Source: CAYLLT01 sp964591605 (lineage in GTDB: Bacteria > Planctomycetota > Phycisphaerae > UBA1845 > PWPN01). Taken from it: a DNA stretch of 19,095 nt. The stretch is taken from contig CAZQEN010000125.1 of the NCBI GenBank assembly GCA_964591605.1, forward strand, positions 1-19,095. The letters run 5' to 3'. Each line of letters starts with the position of its first letter. Position 1 is the stretch's first letter. This document shows, piece after piece, positions 1 through 7,224 of this stretch. A program made the position numbers and the translations under genes. Below the pieces are notes generated by a model that worked only from the letters and a program-made list of their open reading frames with translations, did no database searches and was not told the origin of the DNA.

Positions 1-19
1 GCCAGGGGGACCGGGTTGT

Positions 20-50
20 GGTGCAGGCGTCTCGCCTGCACCGTGCAGCC
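20..50 (-). repeat. Family A palindromic repeat, copy 1 (reverse orientation)
   Basis: The stem GGTGCAGGCG (20-29) pairs with CGCCTGCACC (33-42) around a 3-nt loop. The whole 31-bp unit is the exact reverse complement of the units at 9206-9236 and 9388-9418. A second, smaller hairpin follows directly (GTGCAG 43-48 with CTGCAC 58-63). There is no T-tract, so it is not a typical intrinsic terminator. Confidence 0.85.
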
Positions 51-100
51 GGGAGGACTGCACCACACCAGCGACCGGATGCGAGCACCCTGCGTGCTCC

Positions 101-125
101 AGGTCCCGCCCGGCAGGCGGGACCT
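101..125. repeat. Family B GGTCC hairpin, copy 1
   Basis: AGGTCCCGCC (101-110) and GGCGGGACCT (116-125) form a perfect 10-bp stem around CGGCA, followed by ACC. The architecture and loop match the two units at 9869-9893 and 9916-9940. One stem pair is changed on both sides here (C:G instead of G:C), so the pairing is kept. Apart from this repeat and family A copy 1, positions 1-184 show nothing recognisable. Confidence 0.8.
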
Positions 126-184
126 ACCGGTCACGGCGCGTGATACGAAGATCGGAGTCGGAGCGGCGCCGGCGGTCGCGTGGC

Positions 185-215
185 TTGCACAATCCGTCAC
201 GTCAGCGGGTATACT
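185..215 (+). promoter_or_regulatory. Possible sigma70-like promoter for the DUF1501 gene
   Basis: TTGCAC (185-190) and TATACT (210-215) lie 19 bp apart, about 60 bp upstream of the start codon at 275. The -10 box is strong but the spacer is longer than the usual 17 bp, so this is a plausible candidate only. Confidence 0.4.
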
Positions 216-274
216 CTCCCCGCGGATGAGCAGCGTATGCATTGAACCACATCGAATTCTCGCGGAGACGGACC

Positions 275-1648
275 ATGATTCGTGTCGATGCCGAGAAACC
301 GGTCCACTTCTGTGACGGGATGTCGCGGCGGGATTTTCTGCACGCCGGCTCGCTCGCGTTTCTGGGCCTGTCGATGCCCGAGTTTTTCGCCCTGCAGGCG
401 CGGGGGGCGGTCCGCAATGACACGAACGAGCGGAACTGCATCTTTCTCTTTCTGGTCGGCGGGCCGAGTCACATCGACACGTTCGATCCCAAACCGGACG
501 CCCCGGCCGAGATCCGCGGGCCTTACCGGGCGATCAAGACGAACGTCGCGGGCATCCGGATCAGCGAGATCCTTCCGCGCACCGCCCGACAGGCCGACAA
601 ATTCGCCATCGTCCGTTCGATGAACCACACGGCGGCCGGCGTCCACGACACCGGGCACCAGATGATGCAGACCGGCCGGCTCTTCCAGAGCGGCGGCGAG
701 CATCCGCACGCGGGGTGCGTCTATTCCTACCTGAAGGGCGCCACCTCCGATGTGCCTCCGCACGTGCTCATTCCGGGGCCGATCCGCAACACGGGCGGGA
801 ACATGCCGCACGGGCAAAACGCGGGCTATCTGGGGCGGGCGTATGATCCGCTGGTGCTCAACGCGGATCCGTCGGCGCCGGATTTCGAACCGCCCGACCT
901 GCCGCCGACGTATCTCCCGGCCGTTCGCATCGATCGGCGTCAACAGCTCAGCACGGCGGTGGCGCAGACCGTCTCGTACGTCGAGCACAGTGAAGACGCC
1001 CGGCTGCGCGACGAGCACTTCCAGCAGGCGTTCACGCGGATGTCGTCGAAGCAGGTGCGTGAGGCGTTCGATCTCAACCGGGAACCCGAAGCATTGCGCG
1101 ACGCCTACGGCCGCAACAAGTTCGGGCAGGGGTGCCTGCTGGCGCGGCGCCTGATCGAACGCGGCGTGCGGTTCGTGACGGTCAACATGTTCGAGACGGT
1201 GTTCAACGAGATCACCTGGGACATCCACGGCTCAGCGCCGTTCAGCCCGATCGAGTGCTACCACGACCAAGTCGGGCCGATGTTCGACCACGCGTACGCG
1301 ACGCTGCTGGCGGATCTGAGCGCCCGCGGGCTGCTGCAGGGCACGATGGTGGTGGCGATGGGCGAGTTCGGACGGACGCCCAGAATCAATCCGGCCGGCG
1401 GGCGCGATCACTGGCCGCAGGTCTGGTCGGTGCTGTTCGCAGGCGGGGGCGTCCAGGGAGGGCAGGTGATCGGCTCTTCGGACGAGCTGGGCGCGTACCC
1501 GAAGGATCGTCCGACGCAGCCGGCGGAGGTGGTGGCGAGCGTCTATCACAGCCTCGGCGTCGATCTCCGGACGACGCTGCCCGGCCCGGAAGGCCGGCCG
1601 ATGCCGATCATGGACGACGGCGTCGAGCCCATCCGAGAGCTGTTCTGA
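275..1648 (+). CDS. DUF1501 family protein, putative Tat-exported
   Basis: This 457-residue protein belongs to the DUF1501 family, which is greatly expanded in Planctomycetota and related to the alkaline phosphatase/sulfatase fold; its biochemical role is not established. The N-terminus carries a twin-arginine-like motif (SRRDFLHAG) followed by a hydrophobic stretch, so export by Tat is likely. Family hallmarks are visible: FLVGGPSHIDTFDPKPDAP near the N-terminus, the GPY and H-containing central part, and near the C-terminus GEFGRTPRIN, GRDHW and the VYHSLGVD helix. The ATG at 275 is chosen because GGAG lies 7 nt upstream; an in-frame TTG at 242 would add 11 residues but lacks such a site. 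The gene is convergent with the GH9 gene, only 33 bp away. In other planctomycetes DUF1501 genes often pair with DUF1549/DUF1553 cytochrome-type genes; no such partner is seen downstream. Confidence 0.9.
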   Translation: MIRVDAEKPVHFCDGMSRRDFLHAGSLAFLGLSMPEFFALQARGAVRNDTNERNCIFLFLVGGPSHIDTFDPKPDAPAEIRGPYRAIKTNVAGIRISEILPRTARQADKFAIVRSMNHTAAGVHDTGHQMMQTGRLFQSGGEHPHAGCVYSYLKGATSDVPPHVLIPGPIRNTGGNMPHGQNAGYLGRAYDPLVLNADPSAPDFEPPDLPPTYLPAVRIDRRQQLSTAVAQTVSYVEHSEDARLRDEHFQQAFTRMSSKQVREAFDLNREPEALRDAYGRNKFGQGCLLARRLIERGVRFVTVNMFETVFNEITWDIHGSAPFSPIECYHDQVGPMFDHAYATLLADLSARGLLQGTMVVAMGEFGRTPRINPAGGRDHWPQVWSVLFAGGGVQGGQVIGSSDELGAYPKDRPTQPAEVVASVYHSLGVDLRTTLPGPEGRPMPIMDDGVEPIRELF

Positions 1649-1681
1649 CCGCTCGGTAGCGGCTGCCGCTCTCGACTGCCA

Positions 1682-4345
1682 TCAGTGCATGCAGGAAGCC
1701 AGCGGCGCGTGATCCGGGCCGCCCAGGCAGGCGAGGAAGAGCTGGAAGTCGCCGCCATCCACGGCGAAGTCCCCATTCAGATCGGCGGCCTCGCACTCCG
1801 GGCCGTAGGGCAGCACGGTTCCGGAAAAGCATCGCTGCAGCCGGGCGAAATCACTGAGATCGACGTCGCCGTCGTCATCAAAGTCGGCCTGGAAGGTCGG
1901 GATGGCCGTCGCCAGGGCGGGTGTCGCGTAGGCAGGAACCGCGTTATACGCGAACGCGGCGTAATACTGCCGCACCCCCTTGGGCAGGTTGGCGTGAATG
2001 ACGCTGTCGCTCGAGCCCGGCGTGTTGGGCCTGTCGGCCACGAGCACGCCGTCGGCCGGATTGCCGGGATAACCTCTCGTGCTCGCCCGGATCAGCGTAC
2101 CCGTGAAGCCCGGCGACGTCGGGTTCGTCCACGACAGCGTGACCTGCGCGGTCTGGGCGGTGGCCGTGAATAAGGTCACCGGCGCGGGCGGCGCGGCGCT
2201 GATCACCTCCACCTGTTTGACCAGCGTCTGGCCGAACCAGTTCACCAGCTCCTGCAGCATGCGCCAGTCGGTCGTGTAGATGCCCGGCGTGGACGGGGCG
2301 ATCATGTTGAACACGAACGTGTGGTTCTGCCCGGGTGCGACGGTGCTGCCGGCCGGAATCAACTGCCGCCCGCCCGCCAGCGGATCGGAGTCATCGACTG
2401 TCCCGAGCCTGTAATTGTCGGCATTGCTCCACGTCAGATAGCTCGTGTTCTTCACCGTGATCGAGACCGGATAGGTCAGGCCGGCGGTCATCGTCGTTGG
2501 AATGGTGTTCGAGACGATCTGTGCGTCGTCGCGGAACACGTTCATATTCGCGAGGGCCATCGCGTAGGCGGCGTTGTTGATGAGCCAGCACTCGTTGGTC
2601 TGATAGCGGGCGGGGTAAGTGGTGCTCAAGTCGAACTGCGGCAGGCCGGTGCTGTACGTGCGGACGATGCCGTTGGGCACGACGCCCGGCTGCGAACCCC
2701 GCGGCCAGCCCGGCGGGGGCGTGTAGCGGTGGTGATACGAGAGCGGGTGGCTCGTGCCCGCTCCGTGCACCATGCACACGCGGAAATAGTTCGCCCCCAG
2801 CACCCAGTTGAGCTGGTCCATCGCGAAACGCAGATACGCCGGGTTGTTGAGCGTCTTGTGTGCTTCGATCGCGCCCCAGGTCATGAGCAGATACAGCCGG
2901 TTGATCCCCAGGAAAAAGCCGTTGTTGTCGGGGTTGGTCGGGAAGTATTCGAGTGTCCCGTTGTCGTCGCGGCGGATGAGGCCGATGCGGTCGCTCGCAA
3001 GGTAGTTGATGTTGCGGTCCATCAGCGCGGCGATGGCCGTGCGGGCCTGCGGCGTGTGCGGCGCATTGGGATACGTTCGGGCGAACCAGGCAAGGACCCC
3101 GAGTTCGTAACCGGGGGGCTCTGCATAAATGATGCTGTCGAACAGGCCGGGATTCGCGATCACGCTCCCAGCCAGTTCGCTGACGCGCGAGACGGCCCGG
3201 TCAAAGCAATCCTGCTGCGCGAAGACGTCGAACAGGTCGAGCCCGGCCCAGATGTGGTGCGCGCCGCTGCCCAGGTTGTTATGGCCGCCGTCGCTGATGG
3301 CCCACGCGACGCGGTGGTTCCAGATCGACAGGGCCTTGGCGGCGAAGTTCTCGGTCGGCATGCCCCTGGAGGCGAGCACGCGATGCATCCGGATCAGGCC
3401 CGCGCAGACCACGGTCTCCTGCGGCGTGTTCTCGTCGCCGGGATCGATCCAGCGGTCGTCGCATTCGTTGATACAGAACTGATCGCCGTCGCAGTTCGAC
3501 GGCGCCGCGCATTGGCAGATCGTGTTGTTCGCGTCCGCTTCCGGGGAGACGAAACTTGAGCCGCAGCGGTGCTTGCGGGTCTGCTGGAGGCAGTGACCGT
3601 TGGCATCGACCATTTTCGCCAGCCAGCGGGCCTGATGCAGGCACTCGTCGAGGATGTCGGGGATGCCGTTGCCGGTCAGATCCTGGGCATCGAAGTAGGT
3701 GCGGTTCGTGTCGTAGAGCCAGAGCAGATCGAACAGGCCGTTGCCCGCGAAGCCGTGGGGGAACTTGCCGTAGTCGCCCGCGTCGTGCCAGCCGCCGGCG
3801 GCGTCGATGTGCACTTTGGTGTCGCTGCGGATGCCGTCGTCGGCGTGACAGAGGCCGTGCCAGAACGTGCCGTCATACGGATCGGTGACCGCGGTGCCGC
3901 AGCGCTGCGTGAGGAAGTAGCGGAACGCGAGCGCGCCGGTCTTGCTCAGCAGCAGGTCGCCGCCGATGGCGAAAGGAAACGACGTATTCGTCTCCGTGCC
4001 GACGGTGGCCTGGAGGTTGAAGTCGCCGCCGATCCGCCAGGAGCTGAAATCGCCCTGCCAGTACCACCGGTCCCATAAACCGCCCTTGCGGATGAGCGGG
4101 CCGGTGAAGACCGTCGCGTTGTCGGAGGCCCGGCGCAGCGAGAATGTGCCGTCGCCGGCGAAGTCGGTCGTGCGCTGAACGTGGAACACTTTGGGAGCGT
4201 TGTGTTCGAACCCGGCCTGGTTGACGAGCACGTCGAGGGCGAGGGCCGGCCCGGGCAGGAGAAAGCCCACGAGCAGAGCGACGCCCACCGCCAGCGCACG
4301 TGAAAGCGGCGCAGGTGCATCACCTGGAACGCCTGTCCAACTCAC
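1682..4345 (-). CDS. Secreted glycoside hydrolase family 9 (endoglucanase-like) with NBR1-type Ig, Fn3-like and dockerin modules
   Basis: The 887-residue protein is a putative beta-glucanase. Residues 1-36 form a signal peptide (hydrophobic run, then ALALD). Residues 38-125 resemble the CelD N-terminal Ig domain of GH9 enzymes (DVLVNQAGF). Residues ~135-600 are the GH9 (alpha/alpha)6 catalytic domain, with HDAGDYGKF near 187 giving the catalytic Asp pair and YQTNECW near 583 giving the likely acid Glu. A cysteine-rich insertion (~260-300, CQCAAPSNCDGDQFCINEC) interrupts it. Residues ~605-715 match the NBR1-type Ig module (TWSNADNYRL, WRM, WFGQ). Residues ~718-815 are Fn3-like. Residues ~817-875 hold two calcium-loop repeats (DFDDDGDVDLSDF and DLNGDFAVDGGDF), a planctomycete-type dockerin. 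The GTG start at 4345 has GGAG 7 nt upstream; the frame stays open further upstream but lacks plausible coding character and overlaps the RpiB-like gene. It is last in the minus-strand cluster. Confidence 0.9.
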   Translation of the reverse strand: MSWTGVPGDAPAPLSRALAVGVALLVGFLLPGPALALDVLVNQAGFEHNAPKVFHVQRTTDFAGDGTFSLRRASDNATVFTGPLIRKGGLWDRWYWQGDFSSWRIGGDFNLQATVGTETNTSFPFAIGGDLLLSKTGALAFRYFLTQRCGTAVTDPYDGTFWHGLCHADDGIRSDTKVHIDAAGGWHDAGDYGKFPHGFAGNGLFDLLWLYDTNRTYFDAQDLTGNGIPDILDECLHQARWLAKMVDANGHCLQQTRKHRCGSSFVSPEADANNTICQCAAPSNCDGDQFCINECDDRWIDPGDENTPQETVVCAGLIRMHRVLASRGMPTENFAAKALSIWNHRVAWAISDGGHNNLGSGAHHIWAGLDLFDVFAQQDCFDRAVSRVSELAGSVIANPGLFDSIIYAEPPGYELGVLAWFARTYPNAPHTPQARTAIAALMDRNINYLASDRIGLIRRDDNGTLEYFPTNPDNNGFFLGINRLYLLMTWGAIEAHKTLNNPAYLRFAMDQLNWVLGANYFRVCMVHGAGTSHPLSYHHRYTPPPGWPRGSQPGVVPNGIVRTYSTGLPQFDLSTTYPARYQTNECWLINNAAYAMALANMNVFRDDAQIVSNTIPTTMTAGLTYPVSITVKNTSYLTWSNADNYRLGTVDDSDPLAGGRQLIPAGSTVAPGQNHTFVFNMIAPSTPGIYTTDWRMLQELVNWFGQTLVKQVEVISAAPPAPVTLFTATAQTAQVTLSWTNPTSPGFTGTLIRASTRGYPGNPADGVLVADRPNTPGSSDSVIHANLPKGVRQYYAAFAYNAVPAYATPALATAIPTFQADFDDDGDVDLSDFARLQRCFSGTVLPYGPECEAADLNGDFAVDGGDFQLFLACLGGPDHAPLASCMH

Positions 4346-4431
4346 CGTCGATCTCCGCGACCCAGTGCCTCCGTCATGGTGCAGCCGGAGGAGTTCATTG
4401 TACCGATGGGGCGGGCCGGAAGGAACGTTGC

Positions 4432-4887
4432 TTACCCCGGACGGCGGTATTTTTCGTCGATTTCCTCGGTTTTCCGGTGGAAATTGACGCGGCGGGGTTC
4501 GGTCGAAGGGGCGGTGCTCAGCCAGGTGTCGACGATCTCTTTGGCCACCGGCTCGCCGGTCAGCCGCATGCCCAGCACGACGACATTCGCGTTGTTCGCC
4601 AGACGTGCAATCTGGGCCGAGTAGTTGTCCACGCACAGCGCCGCCCGCACGCCGGGCACCTTGTTGGCCACGATCGTCACGCCCGTGCCCGTGTTGCAGA
4701 AGAGCAGGCCCTGCTCGCACTCGCCGCGCGAGACCTTTTCGGCCACTTCGCTGGCGGCATCGACGTAGTCGGCCGTTTTCTCGGCCAGCGCGCCGCAGCG
4801 CACAAGCTGAATGCCCTTCGATTCCAGATACGCCGTGATCTCCCGCGTGAGATTGTTCACGCTGTCGCTGCCTACCGCCATCTTCAT
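4432..4887 (-). CDS. RpiB/LacA/LacB family sugar-phosphate isomerase-like protein
   Basis: This 151-residue protein has the length and fold signature of RpiB/LacA/LacB aldose-ketose phosphate isomerases. The anion-binding/active loop CNTGTGVTIVANKVPGVRA (64-82) matches the family, and Cys64 occupies the catalytic cysteine position. VVVLGMRLTGEPVA (102-115) matches the later conserved strand. Two usually conserved histidines are absent: the residue after Asp8 is Ser9 where E. coli RpiB has His, and the HNDAN-type motif reads ANNAN, with Ala97. Its substrate is therefore unlikely to be simply ribose 5-phosphate. The ATG at 4887 is preceded by GGAGA at about 6 nt. It lies 86 bp upstream of the GH9 gene and is separated from the isomerase/epimerase gene by a repeat, so co-transcription is possible but not certain. 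Confidence 0.82.
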   Translation of the reverse strand: MKMAVGSDSVNNLTREITAYLESKGIQLVRCGALAEKTADYVDAASEVAEKVSRGECEQGLLFCNTGTGVTIVANKVPGVRAALCVDNYSAQIARLANNANVVVLGMRLTGEPVAKEIVDTWLSTAPSTEPRRVNFHRKTEEIDEKYRRPG

Positions 4888-4945
4888 GACTCTTCTCCAA
4901 ATCCCTCGCGCTCGCCGATCGATGCCATCACAGAAACCGAGAACA

Positions 4946-5031
4946 CCACGAAGGCACGAAGACACGAAGAAGAAATGAACCTCAAGATTGTTGACTCTTC
5001 CTCGTGCCTTCGTGTCTTCGTGTCTTCGTGG
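4946..5031. repeat. Family D CACGAAG-type inverted repeat
   Basis: The left arm (4946-4970) and right arm (5007-5031) are inverted copies over about 25 bp with one mismatch. Both are built from CCACGAAG, GCACGAAG and ACACGAAG units. They surround a 36-bp AT-richer loop. The element fills most of the gap between the isomerase/epimerase stop (5038) and the RpiB-like start (4887). Its right arm ends 6 bp from that stop codon. Transcribed, it would give a long, stable hairpin inside the presumed operon mRNA. Confidence 0.85.
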
Positions 5032-5037
5032 TTTCCG

Positions 5038-5877
5038 TCATGACGCGACAATGCCTGGCGTGACGATCTGCCTGCGGAACGTTTCCACCGTCTGCCGGGC
5101 AGCCCGGTCCGGGTCGGGCCAGGGCAGCGCTTCGGCCGCCAGAAAGCCATGATAGTCGATTTCCGCCAGCGCCCGCCCCACCTCCGCGAAATCGATGTGC
5201 CCGCAGCCCGCCGGACGGCGGTTGCTGTCCACGAAATGGACATGGCCCAGGTGCCGGGCGGCGCCCCGCAGGGCGGCCCCGATAGACACCTCCTCGATGT
5301 TCATGTGGAAGAGGTCCGCGAGCAGCCTGATGTTGGGCGAGCCCATCGATTCGATGAGCTGGACGCCTTCTTCGAGTCGATTGATGTAGTTTGACTCATA
5401 CCGGTTGAGCGGTTCGAGGATGAGCGGCACACCGTGCCGGCCCGCCCGTTCCGCCAGCTCATGAAGACCTTCGTGCAGCCACTTCAAGGCATCCTCGCGG
5501 GCGACTCCCGGCTCGACCGACCCCTTGAGCGACCCGATGATCGCGAACGCCCCAAACTCACCCGCGCGATCGACGATGGCCGCGGCATAATCGACCGCCC
5601 GCCGGCGAATCGACGCGTCGGGGCTGGCCAGGTGCAGCCGATGCGCGAGAAAGCCCACGCCCGTCCCCAAGCCGCTCAGCCCGAGCCGATGCTCGCTCAG
5701 CAACCGCCGCAATAACTCGGCGTCGAGCTCGTCGGCCGAGGGCACGAGCACTTCCACCGCGTCAAAACCTGCCGCAGCCGCACGACGGCAGCCGTCGGTC
5801 AGGTCGCCCGAAAAGAGGAACGGCCCGTTCCGGATCTGGGGCACGAGGTTGATTGATGCGGCCAGCCGGATGCTCAT
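5038..5877 (-). CDS. Xylose isomerase-like TIM barrel sugar isomerase/epimerase
   Basis: The 279-residue protein belongs to the AP endonuclease 2/xylose isomerase-like TIM barrel superfamily (PF01261). It resembles the ketose 3-epimerase/hydroxypyruvate isomerase group. The expected metal ligands can be placed: Glu155 in LILEPLNRYE, Asp188 in LLADLFHMNIEE, His214 in GHVHFVDSNR, and Glu249 in LAAEALPWP. The HVHFVDSNRRPAGCGHIDF stretch is typical of ketose 3-epimerase-like members. The ATG at 5877 overlaps the stop of the upstream dehydratase gene (ATGA, 4 bp), which implies translational coupling and a shared pathway. A longer reading frame upstream exists but only overlaps the dehydratase. 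The protein is likely cytoplasmic (no signal peptide). The exact sugar is unknown. Confidence 0.88.
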   Translation of the reverse strand: MSIRLAASINLVPQIRNGPFLFSGDLTDGCRRAAAAGFDAVEVLVPSADELDAELLRRLLSEHRLGLSGLGTGVGFLAHRLHLASPDASIRRRAVDYAAAIVDRAGEFGAFAIIGSLKGSVEPGVAREDALKWLHEGLHELAERAGRHGVPLILEPLNRYESNYINRLEEGVQLIESMGSPNIRLLADLFHMNIEEVSIGAALRGAARHLGHVHFVDSNRRPAGCGHIDFAEVGRALAEIDYHGFLAAEALPWPDPDRAARQTVETFRRQIVTPGIVAS

Positions 5878-6986
5878 CGGACGTTGAACCTCTCCAGCGC
5901 GTCGCTCCGCAGCGTGGTCCCCGCTCCGGGCTGCTGCGGCACCACGAACTTGCCGTCTTTCACGCTCGCCGGCTCCTCGAAACACGGCCGCAGCCACGGG
6001 ATGTATTCGAGCATCGTACACGCCCGGTGCGCCAGCGAGAGCTGCAGGTGTACCTGCATCATGTCACCGATGTGGGCCACGACCGGGAGCCGGTGGCACA
6101 GGGCCAGGTCCGCGACCTGCCACCACTGTGTGATGCCCGCGAGCCGCACCGCGTCGGCCTGCACGTAGTGCACCGCGCCGGCCGCGATGAACCGCGCGAA
6201 ATCCTCGATCATGTAGAGCTGCTCGCCCAGCGCGATCGGCGTGGCGATCGACCGCGCCAGGCGGGCGTGTCCGTCGAGATCATCGTACCAGATGGGCTCC
6301 TCGAACCAGCCGACGTCGTAGTCGACCAGTCGCGATCCGAAGCGGATGGCCGTCGGCAGATCGAACCGCCCGTTGGCGTCGACCATGAACTTCACGTTCG
6401 GTCCGATCGCCCTGCGCACGGCCTCGACGCGTTCGAGATCGCGCCCCATCTCTGAGCTGCCGACCTTGATCTTAACGCCCCCGAAACCCTCCTCCTGCAC
6501 GAGCCGCTTGCAGTCGGCCACGAGCACGTCCAGCGGCCAGTTGAGCCAGCCGCCGTCGGTGTTGTAGGCCTCCAGTCCTCTGGGCTTGTCGCCGCCGAGC
6601 AGCTTCCACAGGGGCACGCCCGCGGATTTGGCCTTCAGGTCCCACAGGGCCACGTCCACCGCGCTCAGGGCGAGATGCGTGATGCCGCAGCGCCCCACCC
6701 ACTGCACGGGCGGCGAGCGATACAGCTTGTCCCACAACTGCAGCACGTCATGGGCATCCTCGCCGATCAGCAGCGGGCCGTAGGTGTGTTCGATGCAGTC
6801 GGCGATGAGCCGGTCGGTCGGCAGGTGGGCGTGCGTGCCCGTGTAGCCGCAGCCGCTCCGTCCGTCGTCGGTCCGGATGATCACGCCGGGCGCGCCCCAG
6901 TGCGTGAGCTGGTGCATGCTGTCGGCGATGTCATTCCGCGTGACCGGAACGTGGAGGATGAAGGGTTGGACCTCGGTGATTCTCAT
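5874..6986 (-). CDS. Enolase-superfamily (mandelate racemase/muconate lactonizing) sugar-acid dehydratase-like enzyme
   Basis: The 370-residue protein is a full-length enolase-superfamily member of the mandelate racemase type. These enzymes abstract a proton alpha to a carboxylate and often dehydrate aldonic or aldaric acids. Visible catalytic elements are the KxK motif VKIKVG (Lys172, Lys174), metal ligands Asp203 (VDANG), Glu229 (FEEP) and Glu255 (GEQ), and a probable Asp278/His305 dyad (QADAVRL; VVAHIGD). The N-terminal capping domain covers ~1-125. The ATG at 6986 is chosen because ACGGAG lies 8 nt upstream and MRITEVQPF is a typical family start. Fifty further upstream codons are open but run through a REP repeat. 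It is coupled to the TIM-barrel gene by a 4-bp overlap. A sugar-acid dehydratase function is inferred from family and neighbours. Confidence 0.9.
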   Translation of the reverse strand: MRITEVQPFILHVPVTRNDIADSMHQLTHWGAPGVIIRTDDGRSGCGYTGTHAHLPTDRLIADCIEHTYGPLLIGEDAHDVLQLWDKLYRSPPVQWVGRCGITHLALSAVDVALWDLKAKSAGVPLWKLLGGDKPRGLEAYNTDGGWLNWPLDVLVADCKRLVQEEGFGGVKIKVGSSEMGRDLERVEAVRRAIGPNVKFMVDANGRFDLPTAIRFGSRLVDYDVGWFEEPIWYDDLDGHARLARSIATPIALGEQLYMIEDFARFIAAGAVHYVQADAVRLAGITQWWQVADLALCHRLPVVAHIGDMMQVHLQLSLAHRACTMLEYIPWLRPCFEEPASVKDGKFVVPQQPGAGTTLRSDALERFNVR

Positions 6987-7010
6987 CGATTCACTCCGTG
7001 CGTTGGCCAT

Positions 7011-7188
7011 GGAGCCCGAAGCACCAGCGAGGGGTTCGCCCGTTGATTGTTCGACCGACACGGTCGCACCCGCGCTCGATGACCTGACCTGATACGGATC
7101 GAACACGAAGGGTGCGTCCTCTTGCGCTCGGAGCATGCGTGCAGTGCGCTCGCCTTCATGACGAACCCCTCGCTTGCGCCTCGGGCTC
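7011..7188. repeat. REP inverted pair (REPIN-like) between two cluster genes
   Basis: The left unit (7011-7038) begins GGAGCCCGAAGCACCAGCGA. The right unit (7162-7188) is the same motif inverted, agreeing at about 24 of 27 positions. The two flank 123 bp of sequence with no recognisable gene. The units share the core GARCCCGRAGCGYRAGCGA with the perfect inverted repeats around the transposase gene at 14770-15258. A further fragment (TGCTTGCGCTCGGGGTC, 7189-7205) follows. The pair lies in the 238-bp gap between the GxGYxYP gene and the dehydratase gene, and could attenuate or punctuate the transcript. Confidence 0.8.
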
Positions 7189-7224
7189 TGCTTGCGCTCG
7201 GGGTCTACTGCGGCACACCCTCCA

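Noticed and set aside
1649..1681. Bidirectional terminator between the convergent DUF1501 and GH9 genes
   Set aside because: Only a 5-bp stem (AGCGG/CCGCT, 1658-1670) without a T-tract on either strand.
2321..3559. Long open frame on the plus strand across the GH9 gene
   Set aside because: Antisense shadow of high-GC coding sequence; the minus frame has clear GH9 motifs.
4378..4393. Possible fourth family A fragment (GTGCAGCCGGAGGAG)
   Set aside because: The match is short and lacks the palindromic core; chance similarity is likely.
4346..4900. 185-residue N-terminal extension of the GH9 frame
   Set aside because: It overlaps the RpiB-like gene out of phase, has low-complexity composition, and a good ribosome binding site precedes the GTG at 4345.
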